Of a stretch of DNA of 50,882 nt, positions 1-8,144 are shown piece by piece. The notes under the pieces were generated by a model. It saw only the letters and a list, made by a program, of their open reading frames with translations. It did no database searches and was not told where the DNA came from. The stretch is from positions 1-50,882 of the forward strand of contig JAEEIN010000126.1 in NCBI GenBank assembly GCA_016281385.1. Direction: 5' to 3'. Each line of letters begins with the position of its first letter. The first letter of the stretch is position 1. The DNA comes from Lachnospiraceae bacterium (GTDB taxonomy: Bacteria > Bacillota > Clostridia > Lachnospirales > Lachnospiraceae). Both the position numbers and the translations under genes were made by a program.

Positions 1-896
1 AGTCTGAACTTCTCAACCAAAGCGGCTGCGGAACCGGACTCACCGAATACGTCCTGAACACCGAGCTTCTTTACGGGAACGGGGCAGTTAGCTGCAAGTG
101 CATCGCAGACTGCGCTGCCGAGACCGCCGATAACTGAATGCTCCTCAACGGTTACGACCTTGCCGGTCTTCTTTGCGGACTTAACAACAAGCTCCTCATC
201 AAGAGGCTTGATGGTGTGGATGTTGATAACTTCAGCACTGATTCCGTCTGCTGCGAGCATCTCAGCTGCTGTAAGAGCGGAATCAACACAGATACCGGTA
301 GCAACGATGGTCACATCGGTACCTTCCTTTAAAAGAACGCCCTTACCGATCTCAAACTTGTAATCGGGACGGTCGTTGATTACCGGAACTGCCGCACGTC
401 CGAATCGAAGATAAACGGGACCTTCGTATTCAACTGCTGCCCTTACGGCTGCCTTTGCTTCAACATCGTCTGAAGGACAGATGACAACCATTCCGGGAAT
501 AGTACGCATTAATGCGATATCTTCGTTACACTGGTGGGAAGCACCGTCTTCACCTACGGTGATACCTGCGTGGGTTGCACCGATCTTTACGTTTAAGTGA
601 GGATATCCCACAGAGTTTCTGACCTGCTCGTATGCACGTCCTGCCGCAAACATTGCGAAGGATGATGCAAAAGGAATAAGTCCTGTAAGTGAAAGACCTG
701 CGGCGATACCGATCATATTGGACTCAGCGATACCACAGTCGATATGTCTTTCGGGAAATGCCTTCTTGAAGGTAAGTGTTTTTGTTGCATTTGCAAGGTC
801 GGCGTCAAGAACAACAAGATTGGGATATTCTGCACCGAGTTCCTTTAATGCATTACCGTAGCTTTCACGGGTAGCGATCTTGATCACTTCTGACAT
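1..896 (-). CDS. Transketolase, C-terminal subunit (partial, cut by left window edge)
   Basis: Second half of a split transketolase: pyrimidine-binding and C-terminal domains, which pair with the N-terminal subunit to move two-carbon units between sugar phosphates in the non-oxidative pentose phosphate pathway. The reading frame opens with ATG at 896 and stays open to base 1, giving about 298 residues of a family usually near 310, so only the last few residues are missing. Visible motifs are CGIAESNMIG, whose Glu corresponds to the residue that activates the thiamine diphosphate ring, GEDGASHQ, and EEHSVIGGLG near the C-terminus. The start overlaps the end of the N-terminal subunit by 13 bases, so the two are translationally coupled. 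A DXP synthase-like role is unlikely because the protein is split and lacks the DXS extensions. Confidence 0.93.
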   Translation of the reverse strand, partial: MSEVIKIATRESYGNALKELGAEYPNLVVLDADLANATKTLTFKKAFPERHIDCGIAESNMIGIAAGLSLTGLIPFASSFAMFAAGRAYEQVRNSVGYPHLNVKIGATHAGITVGEDGASHQCNEDIALMRTIPGMVVICPSDDVEAKAAVRAAVEYEGPVYLRFGRAAVPVINDRPDYKFEIGKGVLLKEGTDVTIVATGICVDSALTAAEMLAADGISAEVINIHTIKPLDEELVVKSAKKTGKVVTVEEHSVIGGLGSAVCDALAANCPVPVKKLGVQDVFGESGSAAALVEKFR

Positions 897-1720
897 AAAG
901 CTTCACCTACCTTTCTTAAATCTTCCATAGCAACAGCATACTGCTCGTCATTGGGAGCCTTTCCGTGCCAGTCTGCATTTCCTTCCATGAAGGATACGCC
1001 CTTACCCTTTATGGAGTGAGCGATTATGACTGTGGGCTGACCCTTTGTCTCTCTTGCTTCCTTGAATGCCGCACGTATCTGATCGAAATCATGTGCGTCG
1101 ATATTGATAACGTGGAAACGGAATGCCTTGAACTTGTCTTCGAAGGGCTCTGCGGAACATACATCTTCAAGCTTACCGTCGATCTGCAATCCGTTGTAGT
1201 CAAGGATGGCGCAGAAATTATCAAGCTTTCTGTGGCCTGCGAACATGCAGGCTTCCCATACCTGACCTTCTTCACATTCACCGTCACCGAGAAGTGTGTA
1301 AACTCTGAAATCCTTATTCTGCATCCTTGCGCCAAGCGCCATACCTACGGCTGCGGAGATACCCTGTCCCAAAGAACCGGTGGACATGTCAACGCCGGGT
1401 ACATGCTGAATACAGGGATGACCCTGAAGATAGGAACCAAGCTTACGAAGGGTGGTAAGATCTTCAACGGGGAAATATCCTCTGTGTGCAAGGGTTGAAT
1501 AAAGTCCGGGTGCTGTATGACCCTTTGAAAGAACAAAACGGTCTCTGTCCGCTTTCTTGGGATCCTTAGGATCGATGTTCATTTCCTCGAAATAAAGATA
1601 CGTATAGATATCAGCTGCGGAAAGGGAACCGCCGGGATGTCCGGCCTTGGCCGCATGAACCGCAGTTACGATACCTTTACGAACTTCATTCGCCATTTTT
1701 TGAAGCTCAAGGTTTTCCAT
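884..1720 (-). CDS. Transketolase, N-terminal subunit
   Basis: First half of the split transketolase (278 residues, the usual length for this subunit), carrying the thiamine-pyrophosphate-binding domain. GHPGGSLSAADI lies near residue 28, SKGHTAPGLYS near 65, and the TPP/Mg motif GDGECEEGQVWEA runs on to the conserved Asn in LDYNGLQIDG. The ATG at 1720 follows an AGGAG ribosome site six bases upstream. It is followed directly, with a 13-base overlap, by the C-terminal subunit, so both chains should be made in equal amounts. About 100 bases separate it from araD; I see no convincing terminator or promoter there, so transcription may run through from lgt-araD. Identity is secure from the motifs and the tandem arrangement. 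Confidence 0.95.
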   Translation of the reverse strand: MENLELQKMANEVRKGIVTAVHAAKAGHPGGSLSAADIYTYLYFEEMNIDPKDPKKADRDRFVLSKGHTAPGLYSTLAHRGYFPVEDLTTLRKLGSYLQGHPCIQHVPGVDMSTGSLGQGISAAVGMALGARMQNKDFRVYTLLGDGECEEGQVWEACMFAGHRKLDNFCAILDYNGLQIDGKLEDVCSAEPFEDKFKAFRFHVINIDAHDFDQIRAAFKEARETKGQPTVIIAHSIKGKGVSFMEGNADWHGKAPNDEQYAVAMEDLRKVGEALCQK

Positions 1721-1824
1721 AACGTTCTCCTGTCTGTATTTTTATTTTATGTTACTGCTTTGAATCTAACACTCATGACCGCTTATTTCTAATCGTTATA
1801 AGCGCATTATTTGTCAGATTTTGC

Positions 1825-2514
1825 TCAATTCTGTCCGTAATATGCATTGGGACCGTGCTTACGATAGTAATGCTTGTCCTGAAGCCACTGGGGCGCGGGC
1901 TTTACATCGGGATTGATGAGCTCGGTCCTGAAGGCCATCTTTGCCACTTCTTCAAGAACAACCGCATTGTGAACGGCTTCATGAGCGTCCTTGCCCCAGC
2001 AGAATGGTCCGTGATTCTTGCAAAGAACCGCGGGAACTGCCATATAATCCTTGTCCTTGTAATAGTCCACGATAAGAAGACCCGTGTTCTTTTCGTAGGC
2101 TTCCTCGATCTCTTCCTTGGAAAGGACTCTTAAGCAGGGAACCTCGCCGTAGATGTAATCTGCATGGGTGGTTCCGTAAGCCGGAATGCTGCGTCCCGAC
2201 TGAGCCCAGCTTGTTGCGTAAGAAGAATGGGTGTGAACTATACCGCCGATATCGGAGCATGCCTTGTAAAGCTCAAGATGTGTGGGGGTATCGGATGAGG
2301 GCTTGTACTTTCCTTCCACCTTGTTTCCGTCAAGATCCATGACAACCATGTCATCGGGCGTCATCCTCTCATAATCAACACCCGAAGGCTTGATAACGAA
2401 AAGACCGCTCTCCTGGTCGATCTCGCTGACATTTCCCCATGTAAAGGTTACAAGTCCGTACTTGGGAAGAAGCATGTTCGCTTCATAAACCTTTTGTTTC
2501 AGCTCTTCTAACAT
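1825..2514 (-). CDS. araD: L-ribulose-5-phosphate 4-epimerase
   Basis: Class II aldolase-fold epimerase (229 residues; family about 230) that interconverts L-ribulose 5-phosphate and D-xylulose 5-phosphate, feeding arabinose or ascorbate carbon into the pentose phosphate pathway. The metal-binding pair sits in [13 protein letters not shown] (His94, His96) with the third His at about 168 in [10 protein letters not shown]. The phosphate-binding [13 protein letters not shown] includes Asp75. The start follows a GGAGG site. No arabinose transport, araA, araB or araR gene is nearby; instead the gene lies 24 bases downstream of an RNA methyltransferase and upstream of transketolase, which fits a link to pentose metabolism. 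The paralogues SgbE and UlaF share these motifs, so exact sugar specificity is inferred. Confidence 0.93.
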   Translation of the reverse strand: MLEELKQKVYEANMLLPKYGLVTFTWGNVSEIDQESGLFVIKPSGVDYERMTPDDMVVMDLDGNKVEGKYKPSSDTPTHLELYKACSDIGGIVHTHSSYATSWAQSGRSIPAYGTTHADYIYGEVPCLRVLSKEEIEEAYEKNTGLLIVDYYKDKDYMAVPAVLCKNHGPFCWGKDAHEAVHNAVVLEEVAKMAFRTELINPDVKPAPQWLQDKHYYRKHGPNAYYGQN

Positions 2515-2538
2515 TTGGGTTTCCTCCGTTTAACTTCT

Positions 2539-3252
2539 TTAAAAGTTCTTTTTTGTCGCTTCGTAAAGCGCTATGCTCGCTGCAATAGTGATATTTAAAC
2601 TGTCGATCCTGTCGGAATGAGGGATTATGACACTAGTGCCGACATTTAAAAATGAATCGGGAAGTCCCGTTGCTTCATTTCCCATTATAAGGGAGAAGGG
2701 GCTTGAAAATTCCGTTTCCGGAAGTTTCTTCTTTGCCTTTAGCATAAAAGGATAGAGGCTTCTGTTTCCCGCTTCCCTTTCGTAATCCTCAAAGGAATCG
2801 TATTCCGCCACGTTCATTCTGAAGATTGCACCCATTGAGGCCCGGACAGTCTTCGGATCGAAGGGATCCACCGCCTGCTTTATTATTGCAAGGTCCGTCA
2901 CTCCAAAGCCCGTTGCACTTCTCATGATGGTTCCCATGTTTCCCGCATTTGAAGGGTTCACAAGAACAACATGATCGGCATTTTTGTCGTTCTTTCTCCG
3001 GAACTTCTCAAACTCGCCGATGACGTAGCAGTTTTCTTTTTGCGAAAGTATGTTGAAGGGCTTGTCGGAAAACTCCATGGGGACGTTTAACTTTTTACAG
3101 AGCTCTTCAAGTTTTTTAAAGGATTCTCCCCGCTCCATTGATGAGTGGATGTAAACCTTCCTCGAATGCTCCGGTGCGTAATTGAGCATTTCAAAGGTCA
3201 GGGTTATTCCGAGAGCATAGGATACGGGATCTTCTCTTTTATACCTCTTCAT
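2539..3252 (-). CDS. TrmH/SpoU-family RNA 2'-O-methyltransferase
   Basis: SPOUT-class methyltransferase (237 residues) expected to methylate ribose in rRNA or tRNA with S-adenosylmethionine. The three family motifs are clear: motif 1 NPSNAGNMGTIMRSATGFG with its catalytic Arg, motif 2 LIMGNEATGLPDS, and motif 3 IDSLNITIAASIALYEA, which forms the trefoil-knot cofactor pocket. The N-terminal 90 residues correspond to the variable substrate-binding part. The gene overlaps the end of lgt by 14 bases, so it is probably translated from the same message. The exact target nucleotide cannot be read from sequence. Confidence 0.85.
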   Translation of the reverse strand: MKRYKREDPVSYALGITLTFEMLNYAPEHSRKVYIHSSMERGESFKKLEELCKKLNVPMEFSDKPFNILSQKENCYVIGEFEKFRRKNDKNADHVVLVNPSNAGNMGTIMRSATGFGVTDLAIIKQAVDPFDPKTVRASMGAIFRMNVAEYDSFEDYEREAGNRSLYPFMLKAKKKLPETEFSSPFSLIMGNEATGLPDSFLNVGTSVIIPHSDRIDSLNITIAASIALYEATKKNF

Positions 3253-4039
3253 TTTTTTCCTCTGAAGGTTCTTCGGTTTCTTTTTTCACAAGCTTATCTT
3301 GAAACTTAACAACAAGGAACAGATAGATCGCTCCGACGATAAGCGAGATCATGCTGAAAAACTGGGATGTGGAAAAGATTCCCACGGTTCCGCGCTCGTC
3401 GTCTCTGAGCATTTCAACAAAGAAACGGCCGATGCTGTAAGCAATGACATAGGCTGCGGAAACGATACCCTTCTTCTTAGTTTTCTTTGCAAGGATAAGA
3501 AGGAAGGCCATGTTCAGAAAATCAAGTCCCGAGGAAATGAGCTGGGTGGGGATGAGCTTAACCCCGTTGGGCGCATAATCGGAATGGGTAAATGCGATAC
3601 CGATGCATGATTTCGTTTCACGACCGTAACAACAACCCGCCATGAAACATCCTATACGTCCGAAGCCCTGTGCAATGGCTATGGAAGGTGCGCAGAGATC
3701 GAAGTAGTCGATGAACTCCACTTTCTTTATCTTACAGTATACCCATGCGGATAAGATTCCGCCGATCAGTCCCCCGATAACAACAAAACCGCTCTGGGAC
3801 AAAAACATCTTGGGATCCTTGATGAAGGAATCAAACTCAACAAGAACAAATGTGAGCTTTGAACAAAGATATCCGAAAATAACGCCCACAAACAAAATGC
3901 CGTAGCAGATGTCGTCGCTTAAGCCCCTCTTTTTTGCCCTGTTGCAGGCAAGGATCAGGGCGGCCATAAGAGCAATGGCCGTAAATACACCATAACTGTG
4001 AACCGTTACAGGTCCGATAGAAAAAAGATCGTTATACAT
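3239..4039 (-). CDS. lgt: Prolipoprotein diacylglyceryl transferase
   Basis: Polytopic membrane enzyme (266 residues) that moves a diacylglyceryl group from phosphatidylglycerol to the lipobox Cys of prelipoproteins, the first step of lipoprotein maturation. The Lgt signature is present around residue 128 as GFGRIGCFMAGCCYGR, the Cys-rich variant seen in Clostridia rather than the GNF version of proteobacteria. An N-terminal segment beginning MYNDLFSIGPVTVHSYGV matches the family start, and about seven hydrophobic segments follow. The C-terminus is a charged tail rich in Lys and Glu. It is first in a run lgt - methyltransferase - araD and starts just beyond the acpP terminator, with a GAGAGG ribosome site. 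No separate promoter is evident, so read-through from acpP is possible. Confidence 0.94.
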   Translation of the reverse strand: MYNDLFSIGPVTVHSYGVFTAIALMAALILACNRAKKRGLSDDICYGILFVGVIFGYLCSKLTFVLVEFDSFIKDPKMFLSQSGFVVIGGLIGGILSAWVYCKIKKVEFIDYFDLCAPSIAIAQGFGRIGCFMAGCCYGRETKSCIGIAFTHSDYAPNGVKLIPTQLISSGLDFLNMAFLLILAKKTKKKGIVSAAYVIAYSIGRFFVEMLRDDERGTVGIFSTSQFFSMISLIVGAIYLFLVVKFQDKLVKKETEEPSEEKNEEV

Positions 4040-4063
4040 AATGTACCTCTCATTTCATTAATG

Positions 4064-4093
4064 AAAAAAAGCTCCGGCCATACATGCCGGAGC
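4064..4093 (-). terminator. Intrinsic terminator after acpP
   Basis: Perfect 8-bp stem GCTCCGGC/GCCGGAGC (4071-4078 with 4086-4093) with a 7-base loop, followed on the minus strand by seven Ts. It lies immediately after the acpP stop codon and before lgt. Confidence 0.88.
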
Positions 4094-4107
4094 CCTTGTA
4101 TCCTGCC

Positions 4108-4338
4108 TTATTGATCTGTGTATTTCTTTATGAACTCCATGATATCTCCGACAGTTGAAATACCTTCGAGTTCCTCAGGATTGAGTTCGATATTGTATTC
4201 TTCTTCAAAAGCCATTACAAGCTCAAGCAGATCAAGGGAGTCAACTCCGAGATCGTCCTTAAATGATGTCTCCTCCGTGATCTCCACATCATCAAGGTTA
4301 AGCTGTGTTCTGATGATAGAAACAATCTTTTCAAGCAT
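4108..4338 (-). CDS. acpP: Acyl carrier protein
   Basis: Small acidic four-helix carrier protein (76 residues) that holds growing fatty acyl chains on a 4'-phosphopantetheine arm. The attachment serine is Ser34 in the DSLDLLELV motif, preceded by FKDDLGV as in bacterial ACPs. The start at 4338 is chosen because it follows a GGAGATATAAAA ribosome site; a longer frame reaching 4419 would begin inside the -35 box of the promoter. The gene has its own consensus promoter and its own terminator, so it is a single-gene unit. No fab genes adjoin it, so it may be the main ACP or a second, specialised copy. Confidence 0.93.
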   Translation of the reverse strand: MLEKIVSIIRTQLNLDDVEITEETSFKDDLGVDSLDLLELVMAFEEEYNIELNPEELEGISTVGDIMEFIKKYTDQ

Positions 4339-4390
4339 TTTTATATCTCCTTTATAATCAGTATTGTCAAAAGTGCCTGTTTTTAAGCAA

Positions 4391-4419
4391 AGTATAGATA
4401 TTATCCCGATATTTGTCAA
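4391..4419 (-). promoter_or_regulatory. Sigma-A-type promoter of acpP
   Basis: Reading the minus strand: -35 TTGACA (4414-4419), 17-base spacer, -10 TATACT (4391-4396). The predicted start is near 4384, giving a leader of about 45 bases before the ATG at 4338. Confidence 0.87.
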
Positions 4420-4445
4420 TTGCGGGCGATAAGTTTATGAAATTT

Positions 4446-5198
4446 TCAGTAACCGTAAATATCGTAGATCTCGTCGGTGTATTTTCCGGGTTCGGAATAC
4501 ACTATCAGAGGCTTTTCAACCGTAAGCCTGCTCTTGCCTCCCCGGACCGCTTCGATAAGGACCATGTTGGGTTCGCTGTCTATGAAAGGATAAACAAGCT
4601 TCATCCGCTTGGGCTCAAGTCTGTACTTTGAAAGAGTGACCATTATCTCCGCAAGCCTGAAGGGACGATGAACAAGAAAAAACTTTCCTCCGCTCTTTAA
4701 GACTGCTGCCGCATTTGCAGCCACATCCTCAAAGGTGCACATCACTTCGTGACGTGCGATGGACAGAGCACTGTCGGGATTCTTAAGTCCGTGCTGTCCG
4801 ATCATGTAGGGCGGATTGCAGGTCACCGCATCAAATGATGCCTTTTTAAATATGGAAGAAGCTTCCTTTATATCGCCATCAACAACTTTGATCTTATCCT
4901 CAAGCCCGTTTAACTTAACGCTGCGTCTCGCCATGTCGGCGGAATCTTGCTGGATCTCAAGGGCAGTAAAGTCGCTGCAGTTTGTTTTTGCGGAAAGAAG
5001 GATCGGTATTATGCCGGTGCCGGTGCCCATATCAAGGCACTTATCGCCTTCTTTAAGCCTCGCAAAGCCCGTAAGAAGAACAGCGTCCATGCCAAAGCAG
5101 AAACGCTTTGTGTCCTGGATGATCTTCAGGTTGTTCCTCTCAAGATCGTCTATTCGCTCGTTTTCCTTAAGATCAATCGTTGAGTTTGGATCCGTCAT
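4446..5198 (-). CDS. TrmN6-type (YfiC/YabB) adenine-N6 methyltransferase
   Basis: Class I SAM-dependent methyltransferase (250 residues) of the family that makes N6-methyladenine next to the anticodon of tRNA1(Val). The SAM-binding motif LDMGTGTGIIPIL is at 55-67, and the catalytic NPPY motif of N6-adenine methylases is at 128-131. In Bacillus its orthologue yabB sits just after yaaT and yabA, and here it follows yaaT directly, overlapping its end by 26 bases. The ribosome site GGAG lies inside the upstream gene. The exact RNA target is inferred from the family. Confidence 0.88.
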   Translation of the reverse strand: MTDPNSTIDLKENERIDDLERNNLKIIQDTKRFCFGMDAVLLTGFARLKEGDKCLDMGTGTGIIPILLSAKTNCSDFTALEIQQDSADMARRSVKLNGLEDKIKVVDGDIKEASSIFKKASFDAVTCNPPYMIGQHGLKNPDSALSIARHEVMCTFEDVAANAAAVLKSGGKFFLVHRPFRLAEIMVTLSKYRLEPKRMKLVYPFIDSEPNMVLIEAVRGGKSRLTVEKPLIVYSEPGKYTDEIYDIYGY

Positions 5199-6078
5199 CT
5201 CCCAGCTCCAGTTCGGCCATTGCTTCTTTTTCTTCCTTGGTAAGCTCCTGCTTCTTGTTGCGGCGTCTCTTGAAACGAAGCTCCTCAGGCTTGTACTCCT
5301 GAAGCTCCTTCTCGTCGTCTATGTCAACAAGAACCTTAACTATCTGTCTTAAAACGTTAACGCTGTGAACGGTACCGTGCTGGTTGTTATGGACTATTGT
5401 CACGTCATCGCCCACATTGGGAAGGTTGCGGTTTAATTCCTCGTAGGTCTCCTGCTCGTTCTTTAAGCAGCACATGAGCCTTCCGCAGACTCCGGAGATC
5501 TTGGAAGCATTTAAGGACAGGTTCTGTTCCTTGGCCATTTTGATGGAAACGGGAACAAAGTCCGCCATATATGTGTTACAGCAAAGGGGGCGACCGCAGA
5601 TACCGATACCGCCGCGAAGCTTGGCTTCATCCCTTACGCCTACCTGTCGCATTTCGATCCTTGTATGGAAAACACTTGCAAGGTCCTTTACCAGTTCGCG
5701 GAAATCGACACGTCCGTCACTGAAGTAATAAAAGAGGATCTTACTGTTATCAAAGGTGTATTCCGCATTGATCAGCTTCATGGGAAGACCGCGTTTTTCG
5801 ATCTTCTCCTTACAGATGGGAACGGCTTCCGCCTCTTTGCGCCTGTTTGAAGCTTCACGCTCGTCATCATCCTTTGTTGCAAGTCTGACAACATCCTTTA
5901 AGGGCTGGATCACCTTGTCGTCCTCAACTTCGGATACACCGAGGACAACCGTTCCGTATTCAAGACCACGTGCAGTCTGAACGATGACATGCTGGTCTCT
6001 TTTGATATCAAGATTTCCGGGAGCGAAATAATAAACCTTGCCCGCTTCCCTGAATCTGACGCCTATTACTTTTGTCAT
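5173..6078 (-). CDS. ricT: PSP1-domain protein YaaT/RicT
   Basis: Homologue of Bacillus YaaT (301 residues), a PSP1-domain protein. In B. subtilis it works with RicA and RicF as the Fe-S 'Y-complex' that supports RNase Y maturation of polycistronic mRNA and phosphorelay output for sporulation, competence and biofilm. The PSP1 core spans roughly residues 60-150, including HTRIEMRQVGVRDEAK. A characteristic Cys cluster follows in GGIGICGRPLCC and ISGVCGRLMCC, about residues 155-205, likely iron-sulphur ligands. The C-terminal 40 residues are charged and poorly conserved. It lies between holB and trmN6, the ancestral Firmicute order. RicA and RicF partners are not in this window. Confidence 0.92.
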   Translation of the reverse strand: MTKVIGVRFREAGKVYYFAPGNLDIKRDQHVIVQTARGLEYGTVVLGVSEVEDDKVIQPLKDVVRLATKDDDEREASNRRKEAEAVPICKEKIEKRGLPMKLINAEYTFDNSKILFYYFSDGRVDFRELVKDLASVFHTRIEMRQVGVRDEAKLRGGIGICGRPLCCNTYMADFVPVSIKMAKEQNLSLNASKISGVCGRLMCCLKNEQETYEELNRNLPNVGDDVTIVHNNQHGTVHSVNVLRQIVKVLVDIDDEKELQEYKPEELRFKRRRNKKQELTKEEKEAMAELELGDDGSKLND

Positions 6079-6097
6079 ATCCTATTCCTTATATATA

Positions 6098-7087
6098 TTA
6101 CTTTTCTTTCATGGTTAAGAAGAGAAGCTCCATGGTAAGTTCAAAGTTAACATTGGAGTCAAGTCTCTGCTTTGCTTTCTCAAGAGCGTCGATGATATCC
6201 TGCAGATCTTTGTAGGTGCTCACATCGGCCGCTTTCTTAATATACTGTATTTCATCACGGAAAATCAAGTTATTTGCATCGGCTGTGGCCTTAAACAAAA
6301 GCACGTCACGATACCATACCGTGATTATGTCAAGAAAGTCATTTATCGCAAGCTTGTAGTCCACGGATTTCTTAACCGCGGCGGTAAGCTCGGAAACGTC
6401 CATCTCCCTTATGTGCTTCATAAGCTTGACAGCGTCGTTTCTTATGTTGTCAAAATCGTCGTTTCTGGCAAGCAGCTTGGCCTTTCCCACATTACCTCTG
6501 GCGAAAGCGACACAGACATCAGCTTTGTAATCCGGGATGTGTTCTTCTTCCATAAGGAACTTTCTGACATCCCTGTCTCTGACCGGACGCATGCTGAGTA
6601 AAACGCATCTGCTCAAAATCGTAGGAAGAAGCTCGTCCATATTAGCCGTAAGAAGAATGATGACCACATATTCCGGCGGCTCCTCAAGGGTTTTAAGAAG
6701 TGCGTTCTGGGCCTGAGGGTTCATCTTCTCGGCTTCGTTTATGATATAAATCTTTCGCTTGTCAGCGTAGGGCTTCACATATACGGTGGAATTGACCTGA
6801 GAACGGATATCGTCAACGCTTATGACATTGGGTTTCTCGTGAACCACCTTTATAATGTCGGGGTTGTTGTCGGAAAAGGCCTGAACACAGCTGTGACACT
6901 TTCCGCAGGGCTTCTCGCCCTCACCGTCGCAAAGCATGGCTGCGGCAAAGATCTTCGCTATGAATTCCTTTCCGCTGTAACGCTCTCCGCAAATAATGTA
7001 AGCATGGGATATCTTGTCCTGCTCGATGGCCGCCATAAGATGTCCCTTAATGGCTTCCTGTCCGACGATATCATTAAAATTCGGCAT
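6098..7087 (-). CDS. holB: DNA polymerase III clamp-loader subunit delta prime
   Basis: AAA+ family subunit (329 residues) of the replicative clamp loader. FNDIVGQEAIKGHL opens the AAA domain. The P-loop position reads GERYSGKEF, lacking the Thr/Ser after Lys, as expected for the non-hydrolysing delta prime. A four-Cys zinc module follows (C-GEGEKPCGKCHSC), then NALLKTLEEPPEYV and the sensor LLTANMDELLPTILSRC. I place the start at 7087 because an AGGAAG ribosome site sits just before that ATG. An ATG at 7102 overlapping the yaaR stop (TGATG) would add five residues. Gene order yaaR-holB-yaaT is conserved in Firmicutes and supports the call over dnaX, which would be longer and have an intact P-loop. 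Confidence 0.93.
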   Translation of the reverse strand: MPNFNDIVGQEAIKGHLMAAIEQDKISHAYIICGERYSGKEFIAKIFAAAMLCDGEGEKPCGKCHSCVQAFSDNNPDIIKVVHEKPNVISVDDIRSQVNSTVYVKPYADKRKIYIINEAEKMNPQAQNALLKTLEEPPEYVVIILLTANMDELLPTILSRCVLLSMRPVRDRDVRKFLMEEEHIPDYKADVCVAFARGNVGKAKLLARNDDFDNIRNDAVKLMKHIREMDVSELTAAVKKSVDYKLAINDFLDIITVWYRDVLLFKATADANNLIFRDEIQYIKKAADVSTYKDLQDIIDALEKAKQRLDSNVNFELTMELLFLTMKEK

Positions 7088-7101
7088 CTTTCTTCCTTTC
7101 A

Positions 7102-7542
7102 TCAGGTAAAGATATCAAGGATCAATCCCCTGATATCCCCGATCTTCTGAAGTATGGTGATGTTATCCTTCTGTTCCTTGCAAAGCTCCTGCGCCAGCTC
7201 ATCCAGAGTCTGATCCACGAGCCTGATTATCCCGTAAACCCTGTGCCGTCCCTTTCTGTCAAGGAAATTCTCTCTTGAAAAAGAATGAGACCTGGAAACG
7301 ATCTCATTCATAAAATCCTTGATGAGACTGCGGTACTTTCGCATGTCCTTTATGTCTTTTCTTTTTGAAATCCGCTCACCCTGCATGGTTATCTCTTCCA
7401 TCAGCGACGTAAGATGCGCCTGAAGATCCGCATCCGTGACCTGACTCATAAGAACAAACTTAAAATCGCCGTTTGCTTCCTGCGGTCTTTGGGTCTCGGC
7501 TACGGGAGCCGCCTGGGTAAGCTGTGTGATCTTTACGTCCAC
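7102..7542 (-). CDS. YaaR-family protein (DUF327)
   Basis: Small helical protein (146 residues) of the YaaR/DUF327 family, encoded next to holB across Firmicutes and without an established biochemical role. The core ITMQGERISKRKDIKDMR and the following YRSLIKDFMNEIVSRSH are the recognisable family segments, and the rest is predicted helix ending in a hydrophobic GLILDIFT. The stop overlaps a possible holB start by one base (TGATG), so the genes are coupled. The call rests on both sequence and position; no function beyond that should be read into it. Confidence 0.85.
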   Translation of the reverse strand: MDVKITQLTQAAPVAETQRPQEANGDFKFVLMSQVTDADLQAHLTSLMEEITMQGERISKRKDIKDMRKYRSLIKDFMNEIVSRSHSFSRENFLDRKGRHRVYGIIRLVDQTLDELAQELCKEQKDNITILQKIGDIRGLILDIFT

Positions 7543-7552
7543 GCTTTTTCCT

Positions 7553-8143
7553 CTATGCCATCTCTATGCGTAAATATGCTTTGATCTCTTTTATACAGCT
7601 GTTCAGATCCTCGTTCTTGAACCTTCTTCGGATCTTCGCTTTCTTTATGAGTTCTTCGTCAAAATCCTTTGAATCGGAAAGGAAGCGTCTGCACATCTCC
7701 TCATATTTTGGATGCTCCTGCTTCTTCTCACGGTTTAAGGCCCTCTGGAGACGGACACCGTCGTCAAGCTCAATAAGAACCGGTACCACTTTGTCCTTGC
7801 CGAAATAATCGCGGACCTTCTTATAGGATTCAAGTGTGCCTATGGTTATATAGTCAAATCTGTCAAGGTCCGTGGAATCGTCCGCCACGGTAAAATATCT
7901 CCAGGGCCCGTGAACAGTTTCGTAGCAGCGGTCTTCAACAACCTTGCCGGCTTCACAAAGGCGCTTAAAATCCGCTTCCTTTACGAAATGGTACTCAACA
8001 CCGTCCTTCTCGCTCTCCCTTATGGGCCTTGTGGTATAGGAAACTATTGTTTTTAACTTAAGATCCCTGTCGGAAAGAAGGCGCTTGAAGATTGTGTCCT
8101 TTCCCGTGGAACTCTTTCCCATTATATAGATGATCTTACCCAC
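7553..8143 (-). CDS. Guanylate-kinase-like nucleoside monophosphate kinase
   Basis: P-loop kinase of 196 residues resembling guanylate kinase, which phosphorylates GMP to GDP. Features: P-loop GKSSTGKDT at residues 9-17 (canonical Gmk has GPSGAGKGT), the GMP-binding segment SYTTRPIRESEKDGVEYHFV, and a YFTV region where GMP-binding acids usually lie. The start is GTG at 8143, two bases after the stop of the upstream gene (TGAAGTG) and eight bases after an AGGA ribosome site; an in-frame longer reading would run back into the cyclase gene. It occupies the position that tmk holds in the Bacillus holB cluster. Departures from the canonical P-loop mean a true GMP kinase activity is likely but unproven; the main gmk could be elsewhere. 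Confidence 0.72.
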   Translation of the reverse strand: MGKIIYIMGKSSTGKDTIFKRLLSDRDLKLKTIVSYTTRPIRESEKDGVEYHFVKEADFKRLCEAGKVVEDRCYETVHGPWRYFTVADDSTDLDRFDYITIGTLESYKKVRDYFGKDKVVPVLIELDDGVRLQRALNREKKQEHPKYEEMCRRFLSDSKDFDEELIKKAKIRRRFKNEDLNSCIKEIKAYLRIEMA

Positions 8144-8144
8144 T

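Noticed and set aside
965-1498. Plus-strand open frame opposite the transketolase N-terminal subunit
   Set aside because: Shadow of a well-conserved gene; no family resemblance.
1721-1824. Promoter or terminator between araD and transketolase
   Set aside because: A weak GCTTAT/ATAAGC hairpin exists but has no T-run, and no box pair with correct spacing was found.
4339-4419. Longer acyl carrier protein starting at 4419
   Set aside because: The added 27 codons would begin inside the -35 box of the gene's own promoter and have no ribosome site.
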